55,292 nucleotides of DNA from Chloroflexota bacterium. GTDB lineage: Bacteria > Chloroflexota > Anaerolineae > Anaerolineales > Villigracilaceae. Positions 34,195 to 41,936 of the stretch are shown in pieces. The stretch lies in NCBI GenBank assembly GCA_016235425.1, contig JACRLC010000041.1, positions 1 through 55,292 on the forward strand, in the 5' to 3' direction. The notes beneath the pieces were generated by a model, which did not search any database, was not told where the DNA came from, and saw only the letters and a program-made list of their open reading frames with translations. Both the position numbers and the translations under genes were made by a program. Numbering within the stretch: position 1 is the first letter of the stretch; each line of letters starts with the position of its first letter.

Positions 34195-34385
34195 AAGCTG
34201 CTCCTATTTTATTACATGCAGGCCCGTTGTGCTTGGACGTGAAAATCCATTCAAGTGTTCCCGTTTACAAATTGCCATGCTCCCTCTAACAAAGAATCTA
34301 TCTTTCGCTTTCATTTTTCCTATGGTTGCCCGATAAGATAACGCTATTCAAATTGAAACCAACAACCGATTAAGGAGAACTCAAA

Positions 34386-34781
34386 ATGACACTCTACATT
34401 CAACCCTATCCCTTCCGCCGCATGGCCCGCCGCTGGATGGCCGCGAACAACGAACCTGTTCGTGAACGCGCTCTCGGCGTCAACATCCGCGAAGAGGACG
34501 AAGCCTACACACTCTCCGCGCTTGTGCCGGGACTCAAAGCTGAGGATCTGAACATCCAGGTGCTGGACGATGTTCTTCGCATCGAAGGCGAATACAAAGC
34601 CGAGGAGGCCGAATACCTCCTGCGCGAACTGCCCTCCGGCTCGTTCACGCGGACCTTGCGCCTGCCTGCCGCCATCGAAGCGGATCATGTCGAGGCGAAG
34701 ATCGCCGACGGCGTGCTCACGCTAAAACTGCCGAAGGCCGAGTCTGCCCGCCCGAAGAAGATCAACGTCTCTGTAAACTAG
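34386..34781 (+). CDS. Hsp20/alpha-crystallin family small heat-shock protein
   Basis: ATP-independent chaperone of 131 residues. The alpha-crystallin domain (~35-120) reads ALVPGLKAEDLNIQVLDDVL and later FTRTLRLPAAIEADHVEAKI with the A-x-x-x-(D/N)-G-V-L-T element (IADGVLTLKLPK). The C-terminal I-x-I-like motif is INVSV. AAGGAG lies upstream. I see no CIRCE element in the spacer 34195-34385, and the heat control is unknown. Confidence 0.93.
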   Translation: MTLYIQPYPFRRMARRWMAANNEPVRERALGVNIREEDEAYTLSALVPGLKAEDLNIQVLDDVLRIEGEYKAEEAEYLLRELPSGSFTRTLRLPAAIEADHVEAKIADGVLTLKLPKAESARPKKINVSVN

Positions 34782-34801
34782 CTTATTACTTTTACCGTCC
34801 T

Positions 34802-34836
34802 GGCGGGGTCTGCAAAGACCTCGCCTTTGCATTTAA
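34802..34836 (+). terminator. Terminator of the hsp20 gene
   Basis: GGCGGGGTCT with AGACCTCGCC (one mismatched pair) around a short loop, followed by TTTGCATTT. Confidence 0.7.
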
Positions 34837-34922
34837 TAAGAGTGTTCTGCAAGATTAATCCCGCATTGCAGGCGGGGAAGGAGCAGTATAATTCGGGCAT
34901 TCTTAATTTTTGGAGCATGCTT

Positions 34923-35936
34923 GTGCGACTCAAATTTGCCCTGTTCATCACCCTTGTGCTTGCCATCCTGAGCGCGTGCGGACAGCCAGCCGCCACTGAG
35001 ATTCCTACAGTTATTCCAACCGATACCCCGATCCCCACGCCCACGTTTACACCCGCTCCAACCACACCGCTGGCAATTTTGGTCATCCCTGCGGATATGG
35101 ACCAGGCCGCGTCCGGCCTGTACCAAAAGACGGTCTATGACCTGGCACAACAGTCCGGCTTTCGATTTCAGGTCCGCAATGTATTAATGTCCGAGGATTT
35201 GACAGACCCGATGCTCAAAATTGTGATCGCCCTGCCGCCCGATCCGGGGATTGCCGCACTGGCTTCCAACGCGCCGCAAGTGCAGTTTCTGGCCGTGAAT
35301 GTCCCTGACCTGACCGCCGGAGGAAATGTCAGTGTACTGGCCCCGGATGGGCAGGCTGATATTCCGGCTTTCCTTGCCGGTTATGTGGCGGCGATGATCA
35401 CCGATGAGTATCACATTGGCATGATGATTCCGCAGGGAAATGCCGATGCCCAACGCGCCTACAATGCCTTTGTAAACGGCATGACATTTTATTGCGGCCT
35501 CTGCCGCACCTTTTACTTTACCACCTATACTTATCCGCAATACATTGAAATCCCCGCCGATGAAGACCCGTCGCGCTATGGCGGTTACGCCAACGTCCTC
35601 ATCAATGACAGGGACGTTTACACCTTGTATATCTATCCTGATCTGTATAATGAAGAGTTTCTCTCCTATGTGGGGACCCAGGGTGTGATGCTCATAGGTA
35701 CGCAAATGCCGGAGCCGCGTCCCGGCGGCTGGGTGATGACCATTCAACCGGATATCATCGAAGCGATCAAGCTGGCTTGGCCCAACCTGGTTGCGGGACA
35801 AGGGGGGGCTAGCATTCAGTCCCCGCTTGGCATCGCCGATGTGGACCCGGCCCTGCTTACCCCCGGCAGGGAACGCCTCGCCCAGGAAACGTTGGAAGCC
35901 TTACTGACCGGGCAAATTTTGACGAGTAATCCGTAA
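34923..35936 (+). CDS. BMP-family (PF02608-like) substrate-binding lipoprotein
   Basis: A 337-residue exported lipoprotein. The signal sequence ends in a lipobox (LSACG), then a Thr/Pro spacer and a periplasmic-binding-protein-like domain. The Bmp family binds nucleosides or similar ligands for ABC import. No permease or ATPase gene is adjacent. I chose GTG 34923, because GGAG lies 7 bp upstream; the ATG at 34917 is too close to it. TATAAT at 34887-34892 may be the -10 box. The stop codon TAA lies inside an 89-bp repeat that also supplies the last residues. Confidence 0.75.
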   Translation: MRLKFALFITLVLAILSACGQPAATEIPTVIPTDTPIPTPTFTPAPTTPLAILVIPADMDQAASGLYQKTVYDLAQQSGFRFQVRNVLMSEDLTDPMLKIVIALPPDPGIAALASNAPQVQFLAVNVPDLTAGGNVSVLAPDGQADIPAFLAGYVAAMITDEYHIGMMIPQGNADAQRAYNAFVNGMTFYCGLCRTFYFTTYTYPQYIEIPADEDPSRYGGYANVLINDRDVYTLYIYPDLYNEEFLSYVGTQGVMLIGTQMPEPRPGGWVMTIQPDIIEAIKLAWPNLVAGQGGASIQSPLGIADVDPALLTPGRERLAQETLEALLTGQILTSNP

Positions 35937-36021
35937 CGCGGAATTCATTCCGCAGCCAAAGGCGATATAAATATCGCGCTACAAAATCTTCGCGGTTGAC
36001 GTAGTTTTCACAGGGTAATAC
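35933..36021. repeat. 89-bp palindromic dispersed repeat, copy 2 (inverted)
   Basis: Reverse complement of 26466-26554 with two mismatches. Contains the palindromes GCGGAATTCATTCCGC and GCGATATAAATATCGC. It starts within the last codons of the BMP-type gene and provides its stop codon (35934-35936). Weaker similarity extends ~10 bp further into the coding region. Confidence 0.9.
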
Positions 36022-36029
36022 TATAAAGT

Positions 36030-36057
36030 AAAACGACGGGCAAACGTCCGTCGTTTT
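36030..36057. terminator. Bidirectional terminator between BMP lipoprotein and receiver genes
   Basis: AAAACGACGG (36030-36039) and CCGTCGTTTT (36048-36057) form a 10-bp stem with T-runs in both directions. Confidence 0.85.
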
Positions 36058-36083
36058 GCTTTCCAACAGTTCACAATAAACCA

Positions 36084-36500
36084 TTAAACGTAGGTGCGGA
36101 TGGACTGTGTTTGCATTTCCATCCAATCCTGCTTCGCGAGCCAGGCCATGGACTTGATCAGCAGGATCATCGGATTGAGCGGGGAAACAAAGTGTTCGTC
36201 TATGCCTGCGAGGTAATAATCGTAGATTTCCTGTTCTTCCCTTTCAGGTGAAACGTGCAGGATCGTCCCGCGGGTGGTGCGGCGCAGTTGGTGGCACAGG
36301 GAAATCTGTTCCTCATGGGATACGTTTAAATTCAGGATGATCAATGAAGGGGCAATCAGGCGCGCGGCTTGCAACGCATTCTGTGGTGACGTTTCGTGGA
36401 TCACGGAGCAGTTCTTTTGTAGAAAAAGAGTTTCCCAAACTGCAACCGTTTCGGCATCCTCCGAAATGATCAAAATTGTTTGAATGTGATTCTTGTCCAT
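36084..36500 (-). CDS. Degenerate receiver-domain protein (pseudo-receiver)
   Basis: 138 residues with the alpha/beta pattern of a response-regulator receiver and no output domain. The usual phospho-acceptor Asp is replaced by Asn (SLIILNLNV, expected ILDLN), and the conserved Lys before Pro is missing (FVSPLNP). It is probably not phosphorylated and may bind a partner instead. ATG 36500 is preferred; an ATG at 36521 would add seven residues. No kinase is nearby. Confidence 0.65.
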   Translation of the reverse strand: MDKNHIQTILIISEDAETVAVWETLFLQKNCSVIHETSPQNALQAARLIAPSLIILNLNVSHEEQISLCHQLRRTTRGTILHVSPEREEQEIYDYYLAGIDEHFVSPLNPMILLIKSMAWLAKQDWMEMQTQSIRTYV

Positions 36501-36653
36501 TTCAGTCTTCCAGACGAACATGGCCTATTCTCAGATTTAAATTTTGTCGCTGTATATTATGTTGGTTTTATACGCGAAAAAGGGTTGCGCGCGGTATGCC
36601 CCTGCGGTACTGTATTTTGGGCGGTGAAATCTTTTCTGTTTTGAACAAAAGCC

Positions 36654-36683
36654 TTGACTCTCTTCTCAGGCGTGTGATAAACT
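36654..36683 (+). promoter_or_regulatory. Promoter of the GNAT gene array
   Basis: TTGACT (36654-36659), 18 bp, TAAACT (36678-36683). It gives a leader of roughly 255 nt before the first GNAT gene. Confidence 0.65.
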
Positions 36684-36730
36684 CGCGCCTACTTGAAGAA
36701 AGTAAATCTAACGAAAGGAGACGCGAACCA

Positions 36731-36814
36731 ATGGTAATGAACACGTTTTACACCAAGTTTTCCCGCACCCCGCAGGGTGCTGATTTGCCTTGGAACGCGC
36801 CTGCTCACCGTTAG
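36731..36814 (+). CDS. 27-codon leader peptide upstream of the GNAT array
   Basis: A short open frame with a strong Shine-Dalgarno AAAGGAG (36714-36720) 10 bp before the ATG. It encodes a hydrophilic peptide starting MVMNTFYTKFSRTPQG and ending PWNAPAHR. A second ATG lies two codons in. It ends 20 bp before two overlapping hairpins. The arrangement resembles leader peptides of attenuation systems, but translation is not shown. Confidence 0.55.
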   Translation: MVMNTFYTKFSRTPQGADLPWNAPAHR

Positions 36815-36833
36815 AACCTGATCTTGTTGTCAT

Positions 36834-36927
36834 AACGGCCGCGGCGCATCCATGCCTGTGGCCGTTTTTATTTGCCTGTTTCCCAGGCGGCCATGGGCCT
36901 GATCGAGACCCGCGGCCGTTTTGTTTT
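36834..36927 (+). promoter_or_regulatory. Two mutually exclusive hairpins (attenuator-like)
   Basis: AACGGCCGCGG (36834-36844) can pair with CCTGTGGCCGTT (36855-36866, with G-T pairs), followed by TTTATTT. It can also pair perfectly with CCGCGGCCGTT (36910-36920), followed by TTGTTTTAATTTTT. A small hairpin GCCTG/CAGGC lies between. Both look like terminators sharing one left arm. They lie between the leader peptide and the first GNAT gene. Confidence 0.55.
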
Positions 36928-36946
36928 AATTTTTGGAGGAACCACC

Positions 36947-37531
36947 ATGTTAGACATTCAAACTCAGCTCTTTGAAGCCCAGGATATCCGCTTCGGGCCG
37001 ATTGACCATGAAGCGCATCCCGAGATCGAATCCCAATGGACGCACGACGCCGAATTCATGCGCCTGATGGAACTAAAACCCGTCCGCCCGCTTTCGCCTG
37101 CAATGGTCAAGAAGCAGTACGAAGCCATTGAAAAGCAGATGGAAGAGGACAAGAACATGTTCTATTTCACCATCCGCTCCCGCGCAGATGACCGTTTGAT
37201 CGGCAAGGCCCAGGTCGAATGGATTGACTGGATGAACGGCAACGGCTACATCCGCCTTGGCATCGGCGCGGAGACAGATCGCCGCAAGGGATATGGCTCG
37301 CAGGCATTGAGTCTGTTATTACGCTATATCTTCGGCGAATTGAACCTGTACCGGATCACGGCAGTCGTCCCCGGTTATAACGAGGGCGCGCTCCGCCTGT
37401 TCAAAAAGTTCGGTTTCGTCGAAGAAGTGCGCCGGCGCAAAGCCCTCAACCGCGACGGCGAGTTTTGGGACATCGTCGCTTTCGGCTTGTTGAATTCTGA
37501 ATGGCGGGACCAGGCCAACGGTCGAGGGTGA
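36947..37531 (+). CDS. GNAT acetyltransferase 1 of the array
   Basis: A 194-residue Acetyltransf_3-type N-acetyltransferase. The acetyl-CoA pyrophosphate-binding loop is visible in IGAETDRRKGYGSQALSLLL, and the typical C-terminal GALRLFKKFGFVEEVRRRKA is present. ATG 36947 follows GGAGG; earlier in-frame codons lie in the hairpin region. It heads five closely packed GNAT genes, 4 bp before the next. The substrate is unknown. Confidence 0.87.
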   Translation: MLDIQTQLFEAQDIRFGPIDHEAHPEIESQWTHDAEFMRLMELKPVRPLSPAMVKKQYEAIEKQMEEDKNMFYFTIRSRADDRLIGKAQVEWIDWMNGNGYIRLGIGAETDRRKGYGSQALSLLLRYIFGELNLYRITAVVPGYNEGALRLFKKFGFVEEVRRRKALNRDGEFWDIVAFGLLNSEWRDQANGRG

Positions 37532-37535
37532 AGCG

Positions 37536-38102
37536 ATGAAAGACATCTATTGCGGAACCCTCGTCCGGCTGGCAGTCGAATCGCCGGAGATCATGGCAAA
37601 GGCATTTGTCCGCTGGGATCACGATTCAGAGGCGCATCGTCTCGCGGATAGCGACCCGGCCCAGTTGTGGTCGGAGAAATGGATCAAGGAACGGATCGAG
37701 AAGGACACTGAAAAGGAAGAGTCACAAGCCTTCCGTTTCTCGATCCGCACCCTGGTGGAAGACAAATTGATCGGCGGTGTTTCGCTGTGGGTTCACTCGT
37801 GGACTCACAGCGAAGCATGGGTGGGCATCGCACTCGGTGAGCGCGATTTCTGGGGGAAAGGCTACGGAACCGATGCGATGCGCCTGATCGTGCAATATGG
37901 ATTTGTCGAAGCCAACCTGCGGCGCATTTCTCTCGGCCTGCATTCTTTTAATGCGCGCGCCTTGAAATCCTACGAGAAGGTCGGCTTCAAAATGGAGGGC
38001 ATGGCACGCGGCGATGGTCTGCGCGATGGCCAGCGTTACGACGGTTATTACATGGGCATCCTGCGTGAAGAATGGTTTGCCATGCAGGGAGTTATGCCAT
38101 GA
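37536..38102 (+). CDS. GNAT acetyltransferase 2 of the array
   Basis: 188 residues, RimJ/RimL-like. The CoA loop is LGERDFWGKGYGTDAMRLIV and the C-terminus has NARALKSYEKVGFKMEGMA. It shares its opening (MKDIYCGTLVRLA) with GNAT 3 (MKDILTGSLVRLA), so the two are recent paralogues. Stop and next start overlap by 4 bp (ATGA). Confidence 0.88.
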   Translation: MKDIYCGTLVRLAVESPEIMAKAFVRWDHDSEAHRLADSDPAQLWSEKWIKERIEKDTEKEESQAFRFSIRTLVEDKLIGGVSLWVHSWTHSEAWVGIALGERDFWGKGYGTDAMRLIVQYGFVEANLRRISLGLHSFNARALKSYEKVGFKMEGMARGDGLRDGQRYDGYYMGILREEWFAMQGVMP

Positions 38103-38713
38103 AAGATATTCTCACGGGCAGTCTTGTTCGGCTTGCGTCACTTGACGCGGAGGAACTTGGCAAAGCCTATGGAAACTGGCGGCGCGATTCCGAGTTTATG
38201 CGCCTGATTGATATGCGCGCCGACGGAATGTACTCCGGCAAAAAGCAGCAAGACGTGTTCGAGAAAATGCTGGATGATGATCCGCAGGCGCATCACTACT
38301 TTAGCATCCGTTCGCTGGAGGATAACCGACTGCTTGGCGACATCAACCTGGACGTGACCAACTGGAGCACGCGCGATGCCTTCGTTGGGCTTGGCATCGG
38401 CGAGCGCGCAGACTGGGACAAAGGCTATGGTACAGATGCGATGAACATCATCCTGCGCTTCGCCTTTACTGAAGTAAACCTGCGCCGCGTTACCCTCACC
38501 GTTTTTGAATATAACCCGCGTGCCATTCGTTCCTACGAAAAGGCCGGGTTTCAGCATGAAGGACGCATCCGCCGAGCGATACTCCGCGATGGAAAACGCT
38601 GGGATGTTTTTTATATGGGCATCCTGCGTGACGATTGGATGGAAAAACATCATGACCAAATTATGGACAAAAGAACCGCTTCTTTCTTCGACCCTCAACC
38701 TGCGCGCCGTTAA
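38099..38713 (+). CDS. GNAT acetyltransferase 3 of the array
   Basis: 204 residues. The CoA loop is IGERADWDKGYGTDAMNIIL and the tail has NPRAIRSYEKAGFQHEGRIR. It is a paralogue of GNAT 2 but carries an extra ~20-residue C-terminal tail (KHHDQIMDKRTASF...). That tail overlaps the start of GNAT 4 by 62 bp in another frame. The ATG at 38099 overlaps the previous stop. Confidence 0.87.
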   Translation: MKDILTGSLVRLASLDAEELGKAYGNWRRDSEFMRLIDMRADGMYSGKKQQDVFEKMLDDDPQAHHYFSIRSLEDNRLLGDINLDVTNWSTRDAFVGLGIGERADWDKGYGTDAMNIILRFAFTEVNLRRVTLTVFEYNPRAIRSYEKAGFQHEGRIRRAILRDGKRWDVFYMGILRDDWMEKHHDQIMDKRTASFFDPQPARR

Positions 38714-39647
38714 ATGGGCAGACCTCAACGCTGTGGCAAAACTCATCTACGATGTGTGCGAAGCAGATGGCGATACCACGGTGGCCGTCACTCCCGAAGA
38801 ACTGAAACACGAATGGGAGAACGATGACTTCAATCTTGAAACCGACGCCTTCGTCGTCGAAACGAAAGAGGGACGGGTGGTTGGCTACGAGGAACTTGGA
38901 AACCAGAACGAACATGCCCACCTACGGGCGGATGGATACGTCCATCCTGCGTTCAAGGGGCTTGGCATCGGCACGTCGCTGTTGCGGCGAATGGAGGCGC
39001 GTGCTCACGAAGAGATGGAACTGGCCGCGCCGGGCCCGCGCGTGTTCATCCAAAGCGCCATGGACAGCAAGGATGAGGAAGGCCGCAACCTGCACAAGAA
39101 CGAAGGTTATATCCCCGTCCGTTATCACTGGCGCATGGAAATAAAACTGGAAGACGCGCCGCCCGTGCCGGTTTGGCCGGAGGGTGTTGAACTGCGTCCG
39201 TTCATCAGGGAACAGCACGAGCGCGCGGTCTGGCAGGCGCAGAACGAATCCTTCCGCGACCACTGGGGGAGCCGCGATGTAACCTTTGAAGAATTCACGC
39301 ACAGCCGCTTTGACGACCCCGAATACGACCCATCCCTCTGGGCCATCGCCTGGGATGGGGATGAAGTGGCCGGTGTCTCCCTCAATCGCTTCCGCATGGG
39401 CATCGGCTGGATTCGCACGCTCGGAGTCCGCCGCCCCTGGCGCAAAAAAGGACTTGGCCTGGCCCTGCTTCAACACTCGTTTGGCGAATTCTACAGGCGC
39501 GGCATGAAGACCATCGGTCTCGGCGTGGACGCGTCCAACCCTACCGGTGCGACGCGTTTATACAAGCGCGCCGGCATGTACGCGGCAAGCGAGTTCGTCA
39601 CCTACGAAAAGGAACTCCACCCTGGCCGCGAATTGGAAACGCAGTGA
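38652..39647 (+). CDS. Double-domain GNAT acetyltransferase 4 of the array
   Basis: 331 residues containing two GNAT folds in tandem. The N-terminal half has VHPAFKGLGIGTSLLRRMEA; the C-terminal half has VRRPWRKKGLGLALLQHSFG followed by EFYRRG. Double GNAT proteins include mycothiol synthase-like and antibiotic acetyltransferases, but neither function can be assigned here. ATG 38652 lies inside the 3' end of GNAT 3. It is closely related to GNAT 5. Confidence 0.82.
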   Translation: MTKLWTKEPLLSSTLNLRAVKWADLNAVAKLIYDVCEADGDTTVAVTPEELKHEWENDDFNLETDAFVVETKEGRVVGYEELGNQNEHAHLRADGYVHPAFKGLGIGTSLLRRMEARAHEEMELAAPGPRVFIQSAMDSKDEEGRNLHKNEGYIPVRYHWRMEIKLEDAPPVPVWPEGVELRPFIREQHERAVWQAQNESFRDHWGSRDVTFEEFTHSRFDDPEYDPSLWAIAWDGDEVAGVSLNRFRMGIGWIRTLGVRRPWRKKGLGLALLQHSFGEFYRRGMKTIGLGVDASNPTGATRLYKRAGMYAASEFVTYEKELHPGRELETQ

Positions 39648-39662
39648 TAAACATAACGGAGG

Positions 39663-39727
39663 CCTATCCACAGATTGCACAGGTTTGGCAGATTTTTTCT
39701 GCGTAATCTGCTAGATCTGCGGATGGA
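39663..39727. repeat. CACAGATT-type repeat spacer
   Basis: The spacer before GNAT 5 carries variants of one word: CCACAGATTGCACAGG, GGCAGATTTTTTCTGC, AATCTGCTAGATCTGC. Similar words occur at 20200 (AATCACAGATTGCACGG) and 52659 (ACCACAGATGAACG). No gene is present. Confidence 0.6.
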
Positions 39728-39774
39728 TTTTGACCCTTTCCCGCTATAGCGGAAGAATCAAACAAAGAGGAAGA

Positions 39775-40815
39775 ATGAAAGCAACACTTGAAAAACAAAA
39801 TGTAATTGAATTGCCCGAAGGCTTCACCGCCCGCGGTGCAGCGTTGGAAGACGTGGAATCCGCGTTGGAGTTATATAACCGCTGGTCGCAATCCGTTATC
39901 AAAGAGGATGAAATCACCGATGCGAGAGCTATTCGCACCGAATGGGTCTCGCCCGGCTTCGACCCGGCCCGCGACATCCGCCTCGTCTTTGCGCCGGATG
40001 GAAGGATGGTCGGCTACATCGAAGTCTGGACGACGGCCAAGCCTCCCGTCCACCCGTGGATTTGGGGACGCGTCCACCCGGATTTTGGCGGCCTGGGCCT
40101 CGGAACGTGGATGCTCCAATGGGCCGAAGAACGCGCCTGCAAAGCCATCGAAGAGATCCCCGCGGACCTGCGCTTCGCGCCGCGCATCGGCATCTACCGC
40201 CCCGCGGAGAAATCCAAAAAGTTGTTCGATGACATGGGTTACAAACAGATCCGCAGTTCGTACCAAATGCGGATCAATATGGAGGCCCCGCCTCCCGCGC
40301 CGGTCTGGCCTGATTCCGTTTCGATCCGCACGTACAACCCTGAAACAGACGCCGAAGCCATTTATCGCGCGGATGTCGAATCCTTTCGCGACCACTTCGG
40401 GTTCGTCGAAGAGCCGTTTGAAGAAGGCTTCGCGCGCTTCAGACATTTTATGACCGAATACGAAGGCTTCGACCCCACGCTCTGGTTCCTTGCCATGGAT
40501 GGGGACGAAATCGCGGGCATAAGTCTCTGCCGCCCGAATTCTTATGATGACCCCGACCTCGGCTTCGTGAACGTTTTGGGCGTCCGCCGTGCCTGGCGCA
40601 AACGCGGCATTGGTCTGGCCCTGTTGCATCACTCCTTTGGCGAATTCTACCGCCGCGGCAAACGAAAAGCCGGTCTCGGTGTGGATGCCGAGAACCTGAC
40701 CGGCGCACTGCGCCTGTATGAAAGAGCCGGTATGCACGTTCACCAGGCTTTTGACCTGTACGAAAAGGAGATTCGCCCCGGCAGGGAAATCAGTGTAGAA
40801 TCGATTCAGGATTAA
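39775..40815 (+). CDS. Double-domain GNAT acetyltransferase 5 of the array
   Basis: 346 residues with two GNAT folds. The N-terminal half has VHPDFGGLGLGTWMLQWAEE; the C-terminal half has VRRAWRKRGIGLALLHHSFG then EFYRRG, almost the same as GNAT 4. It also shares the linker pattern PAPVWPDSV versus PVPVWPEGV. The two genes are therefore duplicates. ATG 39775 follows AAAGAGG; an upstream in-frame TTG at 39730 lies in the repeat spacer. Confidence 0.85.
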   Translation: MKATLEKQNVIELPEGFTARGAALEDVESALELYNRWSQSVIKEDEITDARAIRTEWVSPGFDPARDIRLVFAPDGRMVGYIEVWTTAKPPVHPWIWGRVHPDFGGLGLGTWMLQWAEERACKAIEEIPADLRFAPRIGIYRPAEKSKKLFDDMGYKQIRSSYQMRINMEAPPPAPVWPDSVSIRTYNPETDAEAIYRADVESFRDHFGFVEEPFEEGFARFRHFMTEYEGFDPTLWFLAMDGDEIAGISLCRPNSYDDPDLGFVNVLGVRRAWRKRGIGLALLHHSFGEFYRRGKRKAGLGVDAENLTGALRLYERAGMHVHQAFDLYEKEIRPGREISVESIQD

Positions 40816-40860
40816 TCGAGGAGGGCATAAAAGGCCCTCCTCCCTCACAAAGGAGTTGAG

Positions 40861-41289
40861 ATGAACCTACGTTGCTTTTACTGCCAGACCCCGTTCACAC
40901 TCGGACGCGCCGAAGTGCTCGGCGCGATCCAGCGAATGCACGCCGAAAATCTGCATCACTATGACGCCCATTGCCCGCGTTGCCGCCGCGCCAATTCCGT
41001 TGCACGCGAGCGCCTGGAATTGGCCTTCCCCAACTGGCGGCAGGTTGCGGAGGAACAAGCCGCCAACCCGCCCGCGCCGACTCCTGTTCCTGTCCCCGCG
41101 CCTGTTGTAGAGAAACCTGCGGTTACTGCCGTGGCTGAACCTGTGAAAGCCGCGCCCAAAGCGGCCAAAAAGCCCGCGGCAAAGAAGACGACCGAAAAGA
41201 AGCCAGCGGCTAAACCTGCCGCAAAGAAGACCGCGACAAAAACAGCGGCAAAGCCCAAGTCCAAGCCCGCCGTAAGCAAGAAAAAGTAG
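40861..41289 (+). CDS. Zinc-ribbon protein with Lys/Ala/Pro-rich (histone H1-like) tail
   Basis: 142 residues. The N-terminal zinc ribbon uses Cys5, Cys8, Cys38 and Cys41 (CFYC and CPRC). From ~residue 70 the chain is low-complexity, first Pro/Val/Ala and then repeated AAKK/PAAKK units, strongly basic. The tail resembles histone H1-like bacterial proteins and suggests nucleic-acid binding; this is inference. AAAGGAG lies upstream. It could be co-transcribed with GNAT 5, 45 bp before it. Confidence 0.75.
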   Translation: MNLRCFYCQTPFTLGRAEVLGAIQRMHAENLHHYDAHCPRCRRANSVARERLELAFPNWRQVAEEQAANPPAPTPVPVPAPVVEKPAVTAVAEPVKAAPKAAKKPAAKKTTEKKPAAKPAAKKTATKTAAKPKSKPAVSKKK

Positions 41290-41305
41290 CGGAAGAGTCA
41301 TTATC

Positions 41306-41899
41306 GTGATTCGCGCCATCTTCTTTGACTTCGGCGGGGTGATCATGCGTACTGAGTTTCAGGCGCCGCGCCAGCATCTGGCCGAGCGCCTGAATATGGA
41401 ATACGAGGATCTCGTGCAGCTGGTCCTCGATAGCGAGACCAGCCGCAAGGCGTCCATCGGCGCGGCAACGGTGGACCAGCATTGGGCGGCGGTGATGAAA
41501 CGGCTCCATCGTCCCGCCACCGAAGCGAAAGCCATCCGCGATGAATTCTTCGGCGGCGACGTGCTCGACCGTAACCTCATCAATCTCATGCGCGGCCTGC
41601 GCGGCAAGTACAAGATTGGCCTGATCTCCAACGCCTGGAACGACCTGCGCGATTTCATCGCCAAAGAAAAATTCGACGATGTTTTCGATGCCATGATCAT
41701 CTCCGCGGAGGTGAACGTGGTCAAGCCTGAGGAGAGGATCTTCCAAATTGCGCTGGACCAACTCAAGGTCAAGGCAAAGGAAGCGATGTTCGTTGATGAT
41801 TTCCTGCAAAACATCGAAGGCTGTGAAAAGGTCGGCATGAAGGGCCTGCTCTTCAACGATCCCGAAAAAACTATTCAAACGCTAAAAGCCTTGTTATAA
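41306..41899 (+). CDS. HAD-superfamily hydrolase
   Basis: A 197-residue phosphatase-like protein. Motif I is FFDFGGV (nucleophile Asp8; the usual second Asp is Gly, as in YihX-type relatives), motif II is LISNAW, motif III Lys in NVVKPEERIF and motif IV VDDFLQN. The substrate is unknown. The start is GTG 41306, 16 bp after the zinc-ribbon gene, with weak ribosome-binding signal. Confidence 0.88.
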   Translation: MIRAIFFDFGGVIMRTEFQAPRQHLAERLNMEYEDLVQLVLDSETSRKASIGAATVDQHWAAVMKRLHRPATEAKAIRDEFFGGDVLDRNLINLMRGLRGKYKIGLISNAWNDLRDFIAKEKFDDVFDAMIISAEVNVVKPEERIFQIALDQLKVKAKEAMFVDDFLQNIEGCEKVGMKGLLFNDPEKTIQTLKALL

Positions 41900-41936
41900 A
41901 AAGAGACTGTCACGCCCAACGTGACAGTCTCTTTTT
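41898..41936. terminator. Bidirectional terminator between HAD and HD genes
   Basis: A perfect 17-bp stem: AAAAAGAGACTGTCACG (41898-41914) with CGTGACAGTCTCTTTTT (41920-41936), loop CCCAA. The convergent HD gene's stop codon lies in the T-run. Confidence 0.93.
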
